Both the position numbers and the translations under genes were made by a program. This document shows, in pieces, positions 19,848-29,963 of a stretch of 64,000 bases of DNA; within the stretch, counting starts at the first letter, position 1; each line of letters opens with the position of its first letter. The notes under the pieces were generated by a model. That model did not search any database. It was not told the DNA's origin and saw nothing but the letters and a program-made list of their open reading frames with translations. The stretch covers positions 29,402-93,401 of the forward strand of contig CACNRP010000003.1 of NCBI GenBank assembly GCA_902622955.1, written 5' to 3'. Origin of the DNA: an uncultured Pelagibacteraceae bacterium (lineage in GTDB: Bacteria; Pseudomonadota; Alphaproteobacteria; Pelagibacterales; Pelagibacteraceae).

Positions 19848-20549
19848 ATGATAAGAAACTTTTTATTTTCAATTTTATTTTTAGTTGGAATTATTTTTAT
19901 TTCGATAATTTTTTTACCCTCATTTTTTTTGCCAAAAAAAATTGTCTTAATAGGAGGAAAATTAATGGGATATTGGGCTAGTTTTTGTTTAAGGTTTGTT
20001 CTCTCAGTAAAAATTTTGATAAAAGGAGAGGAAAATATTGTCAATGATGAAAAATTTTTTATAGCAGCGTCACATCAATCAATGTTTGAAACTTTTTATT
20101 TACAAACAATTTTTAACTCTCCTGTATTTATTCTAAAAAAAGAATTATTGTTGATTCCAATATTTGGATGGTACTTAAAAAAAATTGGATCAATTTCAAT
20201 AAAAAGAAATAAAGTTACAAAAGAGAACCTGGGTTTTTTTGATGATATTTCAAAAATAATGAATACTTCAAACAGGCCTCTAATTATATTTCCTCAAGGA
20301 ACTAGAGTTCTTCCAGATGAAAGACCACCTTTTAAAAAAGGTGCTTCGAGAATTTATGAGCAGCTTAATGTTAAGTGTCAACCGGTAGCGATAAATTCTG
20401 GGTATGTTTGGCCAAAAAAAGGTGAAAAAAAAGCTAACAAAACAATTACAATTTCTATTCTTAAGCCAATTCCATCTGGATTAACAAAAGAAAATTTTAT
20501 AAAAATACTTGAAAAAAATATTTATTCAGAATTAGATTTAATAAATTAA
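19848..20549 (+). CDS. plsC: 1-acyl-sn-glycerol-3-phosphate acyltransferase
   Basis: ASHQSMFETFYLQ (H-X4-D/E variant), IIFPQGTRVLPDE. Confidence 0.9.
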   Translation: MIRNFLFSILFLVGIIFISIIFLPSFFLPKKIVLIGGKLMGYWASFCLRFVLSVKILIKGEENIVNDEKFFIAASHQSMFETFYLQTIFNSPVFILKKELLLIPIFGWYLKKIGSISIKRNKVTKENLGFFDDISKIMNTSNRPLIIFPQGTRVLPDERPPFKKGASRIYEQLNVKCQPVAINSGYVWPKKGEKKANKTITISILKPIPSGLTKENFIKILEKNIYSELDLIN

Positions 20550-21658
20550 CCCTTCATAGGCATTACAACAAAAATACTATCAAAATCACCTGGATCTTTT
20601 ATCAATGCTGGTGAACCAGTATCATTAAAGAAAATTTCAACTCTATCTCCATCTAGTTGCGAGGCAACATCTATTAAGTATCTAGAATTAAAACTTATCT
20701 CTAAATCATGATCAAACTTAACACTTAAAGTTTCTTTACCATCACCACTGTTAGTATTATTTACCGACATATCTAGAGTGTCTTTAGATAAATTGAATTT
20801 CACACCATCCTTTTTATCTAATGAAACTGACGCTACTCTATCAACAGAATTTAAAAATAATTTTAAATCTATTTCTAATTTTTTTTGATTATTTTTAGGA
20901 ATAACTTGAATATAATTGGGAAATTTTCCATCAATAAGTTTTGAAATTAAAATACTATTATTTAATTCAAATTTAATTTTAGATTTTACATTTGAAACTT
21001 TTACATCTCCATCATAGCTGTCTAGTAAAGAGCAAAGTTGAAAAATTGTTTTTTTTGGTAAGATTATTGGATCAAAATCAATTTTTTCTTCTAATCTAAT
21101 TTTTGAAATAGACATTCTATGACTATCTGTTGCAACCGCAGTTAAATAATTTTTATCTTCAACTTCAGTTTGATGGAAATAAATACCGCTTAAATAATGT
21201 CTTGTTTCATCATTAGAAACTGAAAATTTACACTTATTTAATAATTTCAGCAGTTGTTTTGACTTAATTACAAATTCATTTTGATTAAAATTTTCATCTG
21301 TTAATGGAAACTCTGTAGCACTTATGCAATTTAAATTAAAAATTGATTTTTCAGACTCTACTTGTAGTTTACTTATATCTGTAAGTGAAAGATTTATTTT
21401 TTTTCCTGAATTAAACTTTCTTACAATATCATACATTATTGAGGAAGTTGTAGTTGTTTTACCCTCCTCTAAAATTTCTACATTATTTAATTTATGTATA
21501 AATATTAAATCTAAATCAGTCGCTGTGATAGTAAGCTTTGAATTACTTGCATCTAATAAAATATTAGAAAGTATTGGTAGCGTACTTCTTTTCTCGATAA
21601 CCCCTTGACAATAATTTAATGCTTGCTGAAGGTCCTGCTGATTAACGTTAAATTTCAT
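20546..21658 (-). CDS. dnaN: DNA polymerase III beta clamp
   Basis: 370 aa; RSTLPILSNILLDA, SGIYFH, ALIKDPGDFDSIFVVMPM C-terminus. Confidence 0.97.
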   Translation of the reverse strand: MKFNVNQQDLQQALNYCQGVIEKRSTLPILSNILLDASNSKLTITATDLDLIFIHKLNNVEILEEGKTTTTSSIMYDIVRKFNSGKKINLSLTDISKLQVESEKSIFNLNCISATEFPLTDENFNQNEFVIKSKQLLKLLNKCKFSVSNDETRHYLSGIYFHQTEVEDKNYLTAVATDSHRMSISKIRLEEKIDFDPIILPKKTIFQLCSLLDSYDGDVKVSNVKSKIKFELNNSILISKLIDGKFPNYIQVIPKNNQKKLEIDLKLFLNSVDRVASVSLDKKDGVKFNLSKDTLDMSVNNTNSGDGKETLSVKFDHDLEISFNSRYLIDVASQLDGDRVEIFFNDTGSPALIKDPGDFDSIFVVMPMKG

Positions 21659-23066
21659 TTTCTTTAGTATTATATAAAATCTGATTCTTTAATTTATTTA
21701 TATTATCAACCATTTCAGGATCTTTTTCTTTAATTTTTTCAATAGTTTTTACTGAATGAATTATTGTAGTATGATCTCTATTAGAAAATTCTCTTCCAAT
21801 TTCAGGTAACGATTTAGATGTCAAAATTTTGGTTAAATAAATTGCTGTTTGCCTAGGTCTTACTAAGTATCTGGATCTTCTAGATGATAACATTTCATTT
21901 TTACTGATTTTAAAGAATTTACAAACAATTGTCTGAATTAAATCTATCGTAACTTTATTTTCTGCTAAATTTAATAAATCTTTTAAAACTACTTTTGTTT
22001 CAGAAAGATTCGGGGCTTTATTATAAATTCTTGAAAATGAGACAACTCTATTTATTGCACCAACTAACTCTCTTATACTTCCAGTTATTTCATTGCTTAT
22101 AAAATCTTGAATTTCTTTAGAAACTTGTAATTTTTCCGAATACAAAGCATTGAGTTCATCTGTTTTTTTTTCAACAATTTTTTTTCTCAACTCAAAATCT
22201 GGTTTTTGGATATCAACAACTAGTCCGCCAGAAAATCTTGATTTAATTCTTTCTTGAATTCTTGATAATTTATTTGGTGCTCTATCAGCTGATACAATTA
22301 TTTGAGATCCTTTATCAAGTAATGCATTAAATGTGTGAAAAAATTCTTCCTGCATAGCTTCTTTTCCACTAATAAACTGAATATCATCGATTAATAAAAT
22401 ATCTGTATTTCTAAAATATTCTTTAAATTTAACCATATCATTTGATTTGATTGATTTTACAAACTGATACATGAAACGCTCAGCAGAAATAAACATTACT
22501 TTATTATTTCTTTTAACCTCTAAACCTATTGAATTTAGTAAATGAGTTTTTCCCATCCCAACCCCACCATAAATGTAAAGTGGATTATAATGAGATATAT
22601 TCTCTGAAACTTTTAAAGAAGCTTCGTATGCCAATTTATTTGAGGAACCTGTTATAAAGTTATCAAACCTTTTATTTGGATCAATTCGATTATATTGGAG
22701 GTAAGAATCTTTAATGAATGAAATATTTTCAACTGTATTGCTCTCCTCAGTATTGCCCTCTTTAATTGTATTACCTTGGGCTTTTTCAACTATTTTGAAC
22801 TCAATCCTAATAATATCTTTTTTATATATTTTAATAATTTGTAATATTTGGTCTAAATATCTCGACGTAATCCAATCTCTTATAAATCTAGTTGGAACCG
22901 ATAATAATAAATAATTACTAAATTCCTCTACGAACGAAATCTTTTTTAACCAACTCTCATAAACTTCTAAGCCTAGTTTTTTTTTCATTTCATTCTGAAC
23001 TTGTTTCCATTCAAAACTTTCTGAAGAAAAATTATTAATATTTTTTGTATTTGTTAATTTGTTCAT
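21648..23066 (-). CDS. dnaA: Chromosomal replication initiator DnaA
   Basis: NPLYIYGGVGMGKTHLLNSIG, LLIDDIQFISGKE, C-terminal GREFSNRDHTTIIHSVKTIE. Confidence 0.98.
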   Translation of the reverse strand: MNKLTNTKNINNFSSESFEWKQVQNEMKKKLGLEVYESWLKKISFVEEFSNYLLLSVPTRFIRDWITSRYLDQILQIIKIYKKDIIRIEFKIVEKAQGNTIKEGNTEESNTVENISFIKDSYLQYNRIDPNKRFDNFITGSSNKLAYEASLKVSENISHYNPLYIYGGVGMGKTHLLNSIGLEVKRNNKVMFISAERFMYQFVKSIKSNDMVKFKEYFRNTDILLIDDIQFISGKEAMQEEFFHTFNALLDKGSQIIVSADRAPNKLSRIQERIKSRFSGGLVVDIQKPDFELRKKIVEKKTDELNALYSEKLQVSKEIQDFISNEITGSIRELVGAINRVVSFSRIYNKAPNLSETKVVLKDLLNLAENKVTIDLIQTIVCKFFKISKNEMLSSRRSRYLVRPRQTAIYLTKILTSKSLPEIGREFSNRDHTTIIHSVKTIEKIKEKDPEMVDNINKLKNQILYNTKENEI

Positions 23067-23208
23067 AACGTAAGGGGAAATCTCAGTTAGAACTATTTAA
23101 AAAAATTTGCAACAAGTTAATAAGAAAAAGAAAAAAAAAATAAAATCTATGATTGTGGTTTAGATTTTTAACTAATAAGTATTTTAGATTTTAAATTTAA
23201 AATTTAAA

Positions 23209-23276
23209 ATTGAATCGAACATAGATTGAATTAACAATAAGTTTAACTTTAGATTGAATCAAACATAGATTGAATG
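23209..23276. repeat. Iteron-like direct repeats upstream of dnaA
   Basis: ATTGAATCGAACATAGATTGAAT (23209-23231) and ATTGAATCAAACATAGATTGAAT (23253-23275), one mismatch; ATTGAAT core at 23209, 23224, 23253, 23269; next to AT-rich TTTTAAATTTAAAATTTAAAA. Confidence 0.8.
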
Positions 23277-23360
23277 AACCTAATTCAAATATTTACTAAG
23301 TCTAAATGTAGTAATTTAAAGTAGAGTTTAAATATATAATGTAGATATCAGGAGTTGTTG

Positions 23361-23385
23361 AAAAATCTAAGCTAACGTTTAGATT
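23361..23385 (-). terminator. Weak intrinsic terminator of rpsT overlapping its stop codon
   Basis: Minus strand AATCTAA-ACGTTAGC-TTAGATTTTT. Confidence 0.5.
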
Positions 23386-23639
23386 GCAGCAATTTTTTTT
23401 GTTATTCTAGAAACATTTCTAGAGGCATTTTGTTTTTTAATAATCCCAGTTTTTGCAATTTTCATCAACTCAGAGTTTAACTTTGGTAAGAATTTTAAAG
23501 CTTCATCTTTCTTTTTTCCATCGATTAAAAGATTCATCTTTTTAAGAGCATTTCTAAACCTACTTTTTCTAGCTTTATTAACTGCTGTTTGTTTAGAAAT
23601 TCTTCTAATTCTCTTAATTGCTGATTTTGTGTTTGCCAT
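23379..23639 (-). CDS. rpsT: 30S ribosomal protein S20
   Basis: MANTKSAIKRIRRISKQTAVNKARKSRFRNALKKM; start at 23639 rather than track start 23711. Confidence 0.96.
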   Translation of the reverse strand: MANTKSAIKRIRRISKQTAVNKARKSRFRNALKKMNLLIDGKKKDEALKFLPKLNSELMKIAKTGIIKKQNASRNVSRITKKIAAI

Positions 23640-23689
23640 ATGCGCAGGGGTATAGCTTGAGAATTTATAGTGGTCAACTAAATATTTAA

Positions 23690-24553
23690 CTATTTTTGAC
23701 AGGAAACACAAAAAAAAGTTGACCTATTTGATGTTATTTTTTTTTTTATAATACCTTTACAATTCGAGCGCTTACAATTAGCTCCGTCTTGCTGATAAAC
23801 TCTAAACTCTTTTTGAAAAGTACCTTTGTCACCAGTTATATTTTTAAAATCTCTAATACTCGAGCCTCCCTTATTAATTGCATGTTTAAGTATTTTCTTT
23901 GAATTTAAAATAATATTTAGACATTCATTTTTATTTAGTCTCTTTGCCTTTTTAAAAGGATTTACTCTGCTTGCAAAAAGAATTTCACTTGCATAAATAT
24001 TACCAATTCCAGAAACAAATCTCTGATCAAGTAAAAAATTTTTTATATCCTTATTTTTGTTCTTAAAATAATTAACAACATAATTTAAGTTAAATTTATC
24101 ACTGAAAGGTTCGGGTCCCATTAATTTAAATCTATTCTCTAAATCTCTATTATTTTTGATTATTTCAAAAAATCCAAAACGTCTTGGATCATTATAAATT
24201 ACTTTAAAATTATTAAATATAAACTCTGCATGATTATGTTTTTTTGGTAGAAAAGGTGAATGATAAAAACTAGTATTTGTAAACTTTAGGGGGTTTTTTT
24301 TATCAAGAATATGGATTGTTCCCGACATTCCTAAATGAATTAAACAATAGTCCTCATTTTGAAAATGAATGATTAAATATTTAGAAAATCTACTAACTTT
24401 AATTATCTTTTTATCTTTTAGAAAACTTTCAAAATCACCTGGTATTTTAAACCTTAAATTCCTGTTTCTAATTATTACTTTTTGTATACTTTTTTTTTCG
24501 ATCTTTTTATGAAGGGATTGTCTAACAATTTCTACTTCTGGTAATTCTGGCAT
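23690..24553 (-). CDS. mutM: Formamidopyrimidine-DNA glycosylase
   Basis: MPELPEVEIVRQ N-terminus; C-terminal zinc finger CKRSNCKGIIKKKITSNRSTFFCVSCQK. Confidence 0.97.
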   Translation of the reverse strand: MPELPEVEIVRQSLHKKIEKKSIQKVIIRNRNLRFKIPGDFESFLKDKKIIKVSRFSKYLIIHFQNEDYCLIHLGMSGTIHILDKKNPLKFTNTSFYHSPFLPKKHNHAEFIFNNFKVIYNDPRRFGFFEIIKNNRDLENRFKLMGPEPFSDKFNLNYVVNYFKNKNKDIKNFLLDQRFVSGIGNIYASEILFASRVNPFKKAKRLNKNECLNIILNSKKILKHAINKGGSSIRDFKNITGDKGTFQKEFRVYQQDGANCKRSNCKGIIKKKITSNRSTFFCVSCQK

Positions 24554-24582
24554 TTGATACTATATTCAATATATATTTTTTT

Positions 24583-25287
24583 ATGCAACAAAATCTTCAA
24601 AATAAAAAAGGCCTCGTAGAAAATGTATTTAATCAGGTATTCAATAAATATGACTTGATGAATGACTTTATGTCTATGGGTGTTCATAGATATTGGAAAA
24701 AAAGTTTAATTAACATGATGAATCCAAGAGATAAAAGAAAACTAATTGATGTTGCATGTGGGACGGGAGATGTTGGAAAGTTATTTTTAGATACTATAAA
24801 TAAAGAGAGTGAAATTACTTGTGTAGATCCCAATAAAGGTATGATTGGTAAGGGAAAACAAAAATTATCTAATTATAAAAATATAAAATGGGTTATTTCG
24901 CCAGCAGAAAAATTACCTTTAGCGGATAATTCATTTGATTATTACACTATTAGTTTTGGGCTCAGGAATACCAAAAATTTAAATAAAGCACTTTCAGAAG
25001 CCTATAGAGTTTTAAAACCTGGTGGACGTTATCTATGTCTGGAGTTTTCTAAGATTCAAAATTCAAATCTTGATTTTATATACAAAAATTACTCAAAACT
25101 TATTCCTATAATTGGTCAGTTTGTCGTTGGAGAAAAAGAACCTTACGAATATTTAGTCAAAAGTATTGAAGAATTTATTAATCAAGACGAATTAATAGAT
25201 ATGATGGAGAAAAATAATTTTCAAAAATGTTCTTATAGAAATCTTTCTGGTGGTATTGTTTCAATTCATAGTGGTTGGAAAATTTAA
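24583..25287 (+). CDS. ubiE: Demethylmenaquinone/ubiquinone biosynthesis C-methyltransferase
   Basis: FNKYDLMNDFMSMGVHRYWK, DVACGTGDV, FGLRNTKN. Confidence 0.96.
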   Translation: MQQNLQNKKGLVENVFNQVFNKYDLMNDFMSMGVHRYWKKSLINMMNPRDKRKLIDVACGTGDVGKLFLDTINKESEITCVDPNKGMIGKGKQKLSNYKNIKWVISPAEKLPLADNSFDYYTISFGLRNTKNLNKALSEAYRVLKPGGRYLCLEFSKIQNSNLDFIYKNYSKLIPIIGQFVVGEKEPYEYLVKSIEEFINQDELIDMMEKNNFQKCSYRNLSGGIVSIHSGWKI

Positions 25288-26855
25288 TGATTAAAAAACT
25301 TATTACTTTATTTAAATTAGGAAGAAAAATTGCAAAATCTGATATTTTAAAAATTGCATCAAAATTTAAAAAACCTCCTTTAGCTGTAATAGTATTATTC
25401 CAAATTTTATCTATTTCATTTGAAAAAAAGGATCAAAAAAATTTAATCGAAGATGATGGTGAAAGACTATCTAGATCATTAGAGTCTATGGGTACCACTT
25501 TTATTAAACTTGGGCAATTTCTTGCTACTAGACCTGACATAATTGGAGAAGAATTATCTATAAAGCTAGAAAAACTTCAAGATCGATTGCCACCTTTTTC
25601 AATTAATGAAGCAAAAAAAATTATTAAAGAAGATCTTGGAATTGACGCATTTAATTCAATAATAGATTTAAGTGAGCCTGTTGCTGCTGCATCAATTGCA
25701 CAAGTCCACAAAGCAAAAATAAATGACAATGGAACAATCAAAGATGTGGCTATTAAAATTTTAAGACCAAACATAAAAAAAATATTTAATGAAGAAATAG
25801 ATGCGATGATGTTATTTGCATTTATTATTGAATCATTTGTAAAAAAAACAAAAAGATTGAAACTTGTTGAAGTTGTTTTTTTACTTAAGGAAATAACTAA
25901 TCTTGAGATGGATTTAAGATTCGAAGCTGCTGCAGCAAATGAATATGCAGAAAATACTAAAAACGATGCAGGGTTTAAAGTTCCTGAGATTTACTGGAAT
26001 TTTACTAGTGAAAATGTAATGACTTTAGATTGGATAGATGGAATTTCAATAAGAGAAGCTGAGGAGTTAAAGAAAAGAAATTTAGATACTAGTAAAATAG
26101 CAGAAGATATTATTCAACATTTTTTGAGACATGCTGTAAGAGACGGTTTTTTTCATGCAGACATGCATCAAGGAAATATTTTTGTTGATAATAGTGGCCA
26201 GATTGTACCTATAGATTTTGGAATTATGGGTAGATTAGATAAAATTAGTAAAAGGTTTTTAGCAGAAATTTTATTTGGATTTATTCAAAGAGATTATCGC
26301 AAAGTAGCTGAGGTTCACCTGGTGGCTGGATTAGTTCCTAAAGAAGTACCAATTGATGATTTGGCTCAAGCTTTGAGATCAATTGGTGAGCCTATATTTG
26401 GTCAAGAGGTAAAAGATATTTCAGGAGGTAAATTACTCAAACAATTGTTTGATGTAACAGAAAAGTTTAATATGCAAACTCAACCTCAATTATTAATGTT
26501 GCAAAAAACTATGGTTGTTGTTGAAGGTGTGGCAAGAAAATTAAATCCAAAAACAAATATTTGGACAACTTCAAAGCCCGTACTAGAAAATTGGCTTAAA
26601 GAAACAAAAGATCCAATTAATAATTTAAATGAAACTTTAAAAAGTACATCTGAAGTTATTAAACGTTTACCAGAATTTCCTGAGATTATGGATAAAGCAA
26701 ATCAAGCATTAACGTTTTTAGCTAGCGGTCAAATTCCACAAAATTCAAATTCTTATACCGCTCTAAATGATAAGAAATCAGAAATGATAACATTTAGAAA
26801 TCAATCTATTATTAGTTTATTACTTCTTGTAATTTTTGGCCTTATAGTATTTTAA
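25287..26855 (+). CDS. ubiB: Ubiquinone biosynthesis kinase-like UbiB
   Basis: GTTFIKLGQFLATRPD (KxGQ), FHADMHQGNIFVDN, PIDFGIMGR. Confidence 0.95.
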   Translation: MIKKLITLFKLGRKIAKSDILKIASKFKKPPLAVIVLFQILSISFEKKDQKNLIEDDGERLSRSLESMGTTFIKLGQFLATRPDIIGEELSIKLEKLQDRLPPFSINEAKKIIKEDLGIDAFNSIIDLSEPVAAASIAQVHKAKINDNGTIKDVAIKILRPNIKKIFNEEIDAMMLFAFIIESFVKKTKRLKLVEVVFLLKEITNLEMDLRFEAAAANEYAENTKNDAGFKVPEIYWNFTSENVMTLDWIDGISIREAEELKKRNLDTSKIAEDIIQHFLRHAVRDGFFHADMHQGNIFVDNSGQIVPIDFGIMGRLDKISKRFLAEILFGFIQRDYRKVAEVHLVAGLVPKEVPIDDLAQALRSIGEPIFGQEVKDISGGKLLKQLFDVTEKFNMQTQPQLLMLQKTMVVVEGVARKLNPKTNIWTTSKPVLENWLKETKDPINNLNETLKSTSEVIKRLPEFPEIMDKANQALTFLASGQIPQNSNSYTALNDKKSEMITFRNQSIISLLLLVIFGLIVF

Positions 26856-26863
26856 TTCTGCAA

Positions 26864-28069
26864 ATGAAAAATCTGTTAAATAAAAAAATACTATTTATTA
26901 TCTGTGGGGGCATATCTGCCTACAAAAGTCTGGAAACAATTAGACTTTTTAAAAAAAATGGAGCAGAAATAAAGACTATCCTTACTACAAGTGCAAAAGA
27001 ATTTGTAACTCCACTTTCAGTTACATCGCTTTCTCAAGGTAAAGTATATAGTGATTTATTCAGTGCAGAAAATGAAGCTGAAATGGATCATATTTCTCTT
27101 TCAAGATGGGCAGATATAATTGTGATTGCACCAGCTACAGCAAATACAATTTCAAAACTAGCTCAAGGAACTACTGATGATTTAGCATCTACTGTTGTTT
27201 TAGCTTCAGATAAAGACATTATTTTAGCACCAGCAATGAATGTAAGAATGTGGGAACATCCAACTACAAAAATAAATTTAAAAAAATTAAAAGAGTTTGG
27301 ATATACATTAATTGGACCAGAAATTGGTGATATGGCATGTGGTGAATATGGAGAGGGGAAAATGTCAGACCCATCAGTAATTGCTGAAGAAATTGATAAA
27401 TATTTTTTAAATAAAAAAAATAACAAAAAATTTAAGGCATTAGTTACAGCAGGGCCAACTAATGAGTATATAGATCCAGTTCGTTTTATTACAAATAAAT
27501 CAAGTGGCAAACAAGGATATGAATTAGCAAAATCATTATCCAAAAAGGGTTTTGATACAACATTAATATCGGGTCCAACTAATCTTGAAATAACTACAGA
27601 TATTAATCTTATAAAAGTTGAAACAGCAGATGAAATGTTAATTGCCACTCAAGAAAATTTACCTGTTGACGTAGCAATTTTTTCTGCTGCGGTAGCTGAT
27701 TTTAAAATTAATAAAAAGTATGAAAATAAAATTAAAAAACAAGAAAACTTAAACTTAAATTTAGAAATGAATATAGATATACTTAATTATGTTTCTAACC
27801 ATAACTCCATGAGGCCTGGACTTGTCATTGGATTTGCAGCAGAAACCAATGAGATCGATAAAAATGCAGAGGAAAAATTGTACAAGAAGAATTGTGACTG
27901 GATAATTTCCAATGATGTATCAAATAAAAATATAGGATTTAATTCTGATTATAATGAGGTAACAATTCATTACAAAAACAAAGATGTTAAAAAAGAAAAA
28001 CTTTTGTACAAAAAAAAATCTGGAATTTCTGATGAAATAGTTGATAGAATAATTGATCAATTAAATTAA
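26864..28069 (+). CDS. coaBC: Bifunctional phosphopantothenoylcysteine decarboxylase / phosphopantothenate-cysteine ligase
   Basis: APAMNVRMWEHP, ALVTAGPTNEYIDPVRFITNKSSGKQGY. Confidence 0.96.
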   Translation: MKNLLNKKILFIICGGISAYKSLETIRLFKKNGAEIKTILTTSAKEFVTPLSVTSLSQGKVYSDLFSAENEAEMDHISLSRWADIIVIAPATANTISKLAQGTTDDLASTVVLASDKDIILAPAMNVRMWEHPTTKINLKKLKEFGYTLIGPEIGDMACGEYGEGKMSDPSVIAEEIDKYFLNKKNNKKFKALVTAGPTNEYIDPVRFITNKSSGKQGYELAKSLSKKGFDTTLISGPTNLEITTDINLIKVETADEMLIATQENLPVDVAIFSAAVADFKINKKYENKIKKQENLNLNLEMNIDILNYVSNHNSMRPGLVIGFAAETNEIDKNAEEKLYKKNCDWIISNDVSNKNIGFNSDYNEVTIHYKNKDVKKEKLLYKKKSGISDEIVDRIIDQLN

Positions 28070-28506
28070 TGGCAAAAGTTCTTTTCAAAAAGTTAGACCC
28101 TACAGTTGAATTACCTGCGTACAAAACAGAAGGTGCATCAGGCATGGATTTAATGGCATTATTAAAAGAACCTATTAATCTTAAACCAAACTCTTCATGT
28201 TTAGTTCCAACAGGTCTTGCAGTAGCCTTTTCAAGTGATTTTGAGATTCAAATAAGACCAAGATCTGGTTTAGCTGCAAAAAACAGTATAAGTGTTTTAA
28301 ATACACCTGGAACTATTGATAGTGATTACAGGGGAGAGATAAAAGTAATTCTTTTTAATCATGGAAAAAATGATTTCTTAATAAATAATAAAGATAGAAT
28401 AGCACAAATGATTTTAACTCCTGTAATTAAAATGGATCTTGAGGAAACTGATGATCTACCGAAAACAATTAGAGGAGAGGGTGGGTTTGGCTCAACAGGA
28501 AAATGA
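28069..28506 (+). CDS. dut: dUTP diphosphatase
   Basis: EGASGMDLMAL, RPRSGLAAKNSISVLNTPGTIDSDYRGEI, RGEGGFGSTG. Confidence 0.97.
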   Translation: MAKVLFKKLDPTVELPAYKTEGASGMDLMALLKEPINLKPNSSCLVPTGLAVAFSSDFEIQIRPRSGLAAKNSISVLNTPGTIDSDYRGEIKVILFNHGKNDFLINNKDRIAQMILTPVIKMDLEETDDLPKTIRGEGGFGSTGK

Positions 28507-29249
28507 GCAAAAATTTAAGCAAAAAAGAAATAGATAAATTTTCGAGGCAAATAATTTTAAAAAACATAGGTCCATTAGGACAAAAAAAAATTCTAGTCTC
28601 AAAGGTTTTAATTATCGGAATGGGTGGTCTAGGATGTCCAGCAGCTGATTTTTTAACCAGGTCTGGTATTGGCACACTAGGAATTGTTGATCATGACATC
28701 GTTAGCCTATCAAATATTCACAGACAAAGTTTATACGATGAAAAAGATTTAAATCAGTCAAAAGTTATAATTGCTAAAAAAAAACTAAATAAAATAAACC
28801 CAAAAACAAAAATTAATATTTATAACTTTAAAATGGATAGAACAAAATTTAAAAAAATAATAAAAAATTACGACTACATAATTGATGGTACTGACAATTT
28901 TGAGAGTAAATTTTTAATAAATGATTTAAGTTTAAAATATAAAAAATATCTTGTAACTGGAGCTATTAGTAAATTTGATGGTCATATTTTTACTTTTGAT
29001 TTTGTAGATAAAAATGCTCCTTCTTTAAGAGACTTCTATCAAGAGGAAGTTATTACCGATGAAGTATTAAACTGTGAATACGAAGGGATATTAGGGCCAG
29101 TAGCAGGAACAATTGGTACCATGCTAGCTAATGAAGTTTTAAAAAGAATATTAAAAGTTGGTCAAAATTTAAATGGATTTATTCTTATTATAGATTTATT
29201 AAATTTAAGCTTTAGAAAAGTTAAATTAAATAAGACTAAAAAAAAGTGA
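28503..29249 (+). CDS. moeB: ThiF/MoeB-family adenylyltransferase
   Basis: RQIILKNIGPLGQKKI, IGMGGLGCPAADFLTRSGIGTLGIVDHDIVSLSNIHRQ. Confidence 0.88.
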   Translation: MSKNLSKKEIDKFSRQIILKNIGPLGQKKILVSKVLIIGMGGLGCPAADFLTRSGIGTLGIVDHDIVSLSNIHRQSLYDEKDLNQSKVIIAKKKLNKINPKTKINIYNFKMDRTKFKKIIKNYDYIIDGTDNFESKFLINDLSLKYKKYLVTGAISKFDGHIFTFDFVDKNAPSLRDFYQEEVITDEVLNCEYEGILGPVAGTIGTMLANEVLKRILKVGQNLNGFILIIDLLNLSFRKVKLNKTKKK

Positions 29250-29701
29250 AAATAAGAAATTTAATAATTAATAATTTTATACTCTTGCTATTAATATCTT
29301 TCATTACCTCAGGTAATGCGGAAGAAATATTTATCTCCCTAAAAAAAAATGAGGTTAATGTACGTTATGGACCAAGTTTTGAATCAGACATTAAGTATGT
29401 TTATAAAAAAATAAATTTACCATTGAAACAAATTGATAAAAAAGAAAATTTTAGACGAATTATTGATTTTAAAAATAACAGTGGATGGATTCATATTTCA
29501 CAATTAAAAAAAAGAAATTCAGTAATAGCTACTAAAGATAAAGTTTTATTTAAAAACCCATCATCTTTTGCTAAACCAGTTGCTCAAATTAAAGAGGGAA
29601 GGTTATTAATTTTAGAAAAATGTGAACAAAATTGGTGCAAAATAACATCAGATGAATTTAAAGGCTGGATCAAAACAGATAATATTTGGGGTCTTAATTA
29701 A
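29246..29701 (+). CDS. SH3-domain exported protein
   Basis: Signal peptide; EVNVRYGPSFES...GWIHISQL, second SH3-like GWIKTDNIWGL. Confidence 0.85.
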   Translation: MKIRNLIINNFILLLLISFITSGNAEEIFISLKKNEVNVRYGPSFESDIKYVYKKINLPLKQIDKKENFRRIIDFKNNSGWIHISQLKKRNSVIATKDKVLFKNPSSFAKPVAQIKEGRLLILEKCEQNWCKITSDEFKGWIKTDNIWGLN

Positions 29702-29734
29702 GATTGACCAATCTGTAATGTAGTTTAATAAAAA

Positions 29735-29917
29735 CTAAATATTTTTTTGTTCACAAACATCCTTAATTACTGGCGTATTAGCACAATCTAAACACTTTGT
29801 TTTTTGAACTATGCACCCATCATCAAGAATTTGCACATCAACAATTTTATCACACTTTGAACAAGTAGATGAAATTGTTAATCCACATTTTTTGCAACTA
29901 TAATTTTCTGTCTGCAT
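29735..29917 (-). CDS. 60-aa Cys-rich (putative zinc-ribbon) protein
   Basis: MQTENYSCKKCGLTISSTCSKCDKIVDVQILDDGCIVQKTKCLDCANTPVIKDVCEQKNI; CxxC motifs CKKC, CSKC, CLDC. Confidence 0.75.
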   Translation of the reverse strand: MQTENYSCKKCGLTISSTCSKCDKIVDVQILDDGCIVQKTKCLDCANTPVIKDVCEQKNI

Positions 29918-29963
29918 AAAAAAAAATTAAGTTATAATAAAAATAAATTCAATCTTTATCAGT

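Noticed and set aside
27163-27648. 161-aa ORF antisense to coaBC
   Set aside because: coaBC motifs are clear on the plus strand; long antisense ORFs are expected where TAA/TAG complements are rare.
29701-29745. Small inverted repeats after the SH3 gene (AGATTG-ac-CAATCT; TAGTTT-aataa-AAACTA)
   Set aside because: Short, AT-rich stems; might be a weak convergent terminator but not well enough supported to list.
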